NCBI GenBank assembly: GCA_964568805.1
Contig: CAZMRW010000128.1
Span: forward strand, 1-7,072
DNA from: CAZMRW01 sp964568805
GTDB taxonomy: Bacteria > Pseudomonadota > Gammaproteobacteria > Methylococcales > Methylomonadaceae
Length of the DNA stretch: 7,072 nucleotides
Direction of reading: 5' to 3'
The position numbers and the translations under genes are program-made. This document shows positions 5,358-7,072 of the stretch, piece by piece; positions within the stretch are counted from its first letter, which is position 1, and each line of letters begins with the position of its first letter. Below the pieces are notes generated by a model. That model made no database searches. It was not told the origin of the DNA and saw only the letters and a list, made by a program, of their open reading frames with translations.

Positions 5358-7072
5358 CTAACAAGGCAGCGTACCTGCGATCACGATGATCTGTTGACTC
5401 AGTGGCCGCCGAGCCGCCTGCTCTGCCAACACATTGCCGGGCAAGCTTTTCGGATCAGGGAGCGCTTTGGCAGGCGCGTGAATTGTCCAGCCGCTGCGGG
5501 CAAGAGTTTCGATCGTGGCCCACGTCGTTGCATCCGCTTTCGAGTAATCTTCTGGATTGAACAACTTCGTCCAATAAATCTCCGCCCGCTTAAGCACGAT
5601 TTGGTCTGCCTCTCGTTGAGCGGAACAAATCTGCCTAATCCAACCGGCAAGCGCATCTGAGCAACTAGAGCATGCACTATAGGTAAAATTACGCATCTCG
5701 ATCGACTCGATGTATTTCAATGCCTCTTTTGCGGACTCAACCGCCTCAGGCACATGTGGTTCACTGTGACTGCCGCCCGTCTGTTCCATCGGACTCGTGT
5801 TCCAAGTAAATAGTTGGATTTCATTCTCCATAACATTCACTCGCCCGCCTGCTGAAACGTTCGGTTGAATGCCGCCGGCTGGAATATCCTTTGGCAGAAG
5901 GCTATAGAGATCGGTAATCGGATGGTTCGAAACGAGCTTAATACGCGTTTCCGATTTCACCGTGCGCCCCGGTGGAACATGTCCGCGTCCAAATGTCCGG
6001 GCAAATTCGCCCAGCGGGAAATACTCTTCGTTCACTCTAAAGCTGACCGCGATAGCCCCATCAGGTTTTGACTGTGCGCGCAAGTCATTGGCTCCGAGTA
6101 GAACGAGTCGACGTTTCACGCGTTCGAGAATCGGAGGCACCTGATCCGGTGCCAAGCCCCCCGCAGCCTCTTGAGCCATTGCTTGGGAACCTTCCTCTTT
6201 CAGTTGCTCGGGCACTACAATTTTTTCAATATCTGATGTGTTCGTTTTTCCCTTTGGGTTTATCTCTCCTTCGATATGAACAGTTTCTTTCGTCTCATTT
6301 TTGTTGTCCACAATAAGTTCGAGAGATTTCATCTTATATTTATTCTTAATAGACACAAGCCCTTTCTTGATCGTAGCTTCTGTAGTTTTTGGATTTCTCT
6401 GAAGCACCTCTGCCTCTGTGATCGCCTTGTCCAAATCGGCCTGCTTCTGCTCATCCGTCCGCTCATCATGCTCCCCAATCGCTCTCGCCGCCCCAATCAC
6501 CGCCTCGATCCCCGCCTTGATCTTGTCGATCAACCACAAAATTCCCTTGTCGACTTCTGCCCGAAGTTTATCGACGATGTTGCGCAAAGCTTCTCCGACT
6601 CCGCCCAGTCCTACTTGATCCGCTAGGAAGCCGATCACCACCGGCATGCCGCGATGCAGGATATCCCTGAATTTGGCTCCGACCGTCTCGATGGCGCCAC
6701 CGGCGATGTCTAGGACATTATCGAGCGCTTCATTCGCCATGTCGAGAATGCGGCGCGCCCACCGGACTGCCGTCAAAATTGCCTTGTAAATGCGGCGGGC
6801 AATATCGATAACCTCGGACAGCCCTCCGGAGGCAGCCGCGGCGGCGGCGAGAATAGCCAACTCCTCGGCGACTTTCCCGGCAATCCATTCCGCGATGCCG
6901 GTCAGGATGGCCGAGCCGAAATCCTTGGCTTGAGCGATCATGCCATCGACATTCTCTTTTGGCGACTTCGTTGTATCGATGGCATTATTAATCCAATCCA
7001 GTGCCCTGCCAACCTGCCCGAATCGCTTCCGAATCGCATCGATTTTCTTATCATCATTGAAACGCTTCTTAA
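5358..7072 (-). CDS. Large modular toxin, C-terminal part: DUF4157-type effector core with C-terminal deaminase-fold domain (5' truncated by window)
   Basis: The frame is open to the window edge: 43 codons precede the first ATG at 6941, so at least 570 residues of a longer protein are present, and 6941 should not be taken as the start. Residues below count from 6941. The region 1-150 is Ala-rich and helical, with NIVDKLRAEVDKGILWLIDK (121-140), a motif I associate with DUF4157-bearing effectors of contractile injection systems. ERTDEQKQADLDKAITEAE (160-178) through YKMKSLELIVD to VHIEGEINP (221-229) is the usual pre-toxin linker. The payload, about 340-527, has SHSEPH (His392, Glu394) and SACSSC (Cys424, Cys427), the zinc-binding and catalytic pair of the cytidine deaminase-like fold. 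VLKRAEIYW (449-457) and GWTIHA (484-489) fit later core strands. The normal PCxxC proline is alanine. The substrate (free nucleotide, DNA or RNA) is unknown. The probable DUF4157 N-terminus lies outside the window. Confidence 0.82.
   Translation of the reverse strand, partial: KKRFNDDKKIDAIRKRFGQVGRALDWINNAIDTTKSPKENVDGMIAQAKDFGSAILTGIAEWIAGKVAEELAILAAAAAASGGLSEVIDIARRIYKAILTAVRWARRILDMANEALDNVLDIAGGAIETVGAKFRDILHRGMPVVIGFLADQVGLGGVGEALRNIVDKLRAEVDKGILWLIDKIKAGIEAVIGAARAIGEHDERTDEQKQADLDKAITEAEVLQRNPKTTEATIKKGLVSIKNKYKMKSLELIVDNKNETKETVHIEGEINPKGKTNTSDIEKIVVPEQLKEEGSQAMAQEAAGGLAPDQVPPILERVKRRLVLLGANDLRAQSKPDGAIAVSFRVNEEYFPLGEFARTFGRGHVPPGRTVKSETRIKLVSNHPITDLYSLLPKDIPAGGIQPNVSAGGRVNVMENEIQLFTWNTSPMEQTGGSHSEPHVPEAVESAKEALKYIESIEMRNFTYSACSSCSDALAGWIRQICSAQREADQIVLKRAEIYWTKLFNPEDYSKADATTWATIETLARSGWTIHAPAKALPDPKSLPGNVLAEQAARRPLSQQIIVIAGTLPC

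Noticed and set aside
6828..6853. GC-rich GCC/GGC-like run inside the toxin gene, considered as a repeat expansion
   Set aside because: It simply encodes an alanine-rich helix (toxin residues 31-37 counted from 6941), common in such effectors.
6939..6941. ATG at 6941 as the start of the toxin gene
   Set aside because: The frame stays open for 43 further codons to the window edge with protein-like content (for example FGQVGRALDWINNAID), so the gene starts outside the window.

Overview
The window looks like a gammaproteobacterial chromosome. The grounds are a canonical sigma-54 promoter beside a sigma-54 activator, a canonical PhoB box in front of a Tat-exported phosphatase, and mixed GC content. 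A methanotroph-like or similar environmental gammaproteobacterium would fit, but that is a weak inference. There are two blocks of opposite orientation.

Left block, plus strand, about 1-2659. The first gene is the 3' end of a sigma-54-dependent activator (end of the AAA+ domain plus a Fis-type helix-turn-helix). A -24/-12 promoter at 590-605 and a small single-domain STAS protein (651-914) follow, so the activator probably controls the STAS gene. Next is a Pho box with a correctly spaced -10 (991-1024), then a full-length PhoD-type alkaline phosphatase with a Tat signal (1058-2659). This part is housekeeping-like regulation and phosphate scavenging.

Right block, minus strand, about 7072-2735, converging on the phosphatase gene. 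Reading 5' to 3', it begins with the C-terminal 570 residues of a large modular toxin. Its helical core and pre-toxin linker resemble the DUF4157-type effectors linked to contractile injection systems. It ends in a domain with a HxE...CxxC signature of the nucleotide/nucleic-acid deaminase fold. A decayed second copy of a PAAR-like gene (5181-5232) and about 370 bases of unassigned, partly open sequence follow. Then come three intact genes: an FHA-domain protein with two membrane segments (3814-4809), a small TIR-domain protein (3232-3759) and a DUF4280 PAAR-like spike-tip protein (2735-3124).

The right block reads as an effector/accessory island of a contractile injection system (extracellular or type VI). 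The PAAR-like protein would be the tip or adaptor, the deaminase and possibly the TIR protein the toxic payloads, and the FHA protein a membrane-bound regulatory or docking part. The relic PAAR-like gene shows that the island has been through duplication or exchange, and loss. No structural injection genes (sheath, tube, VgrG) lie inside the window, so the link to a specific machine is inferred. No tRNA, rRNA, CRISPR array or insertion sequence was seen.
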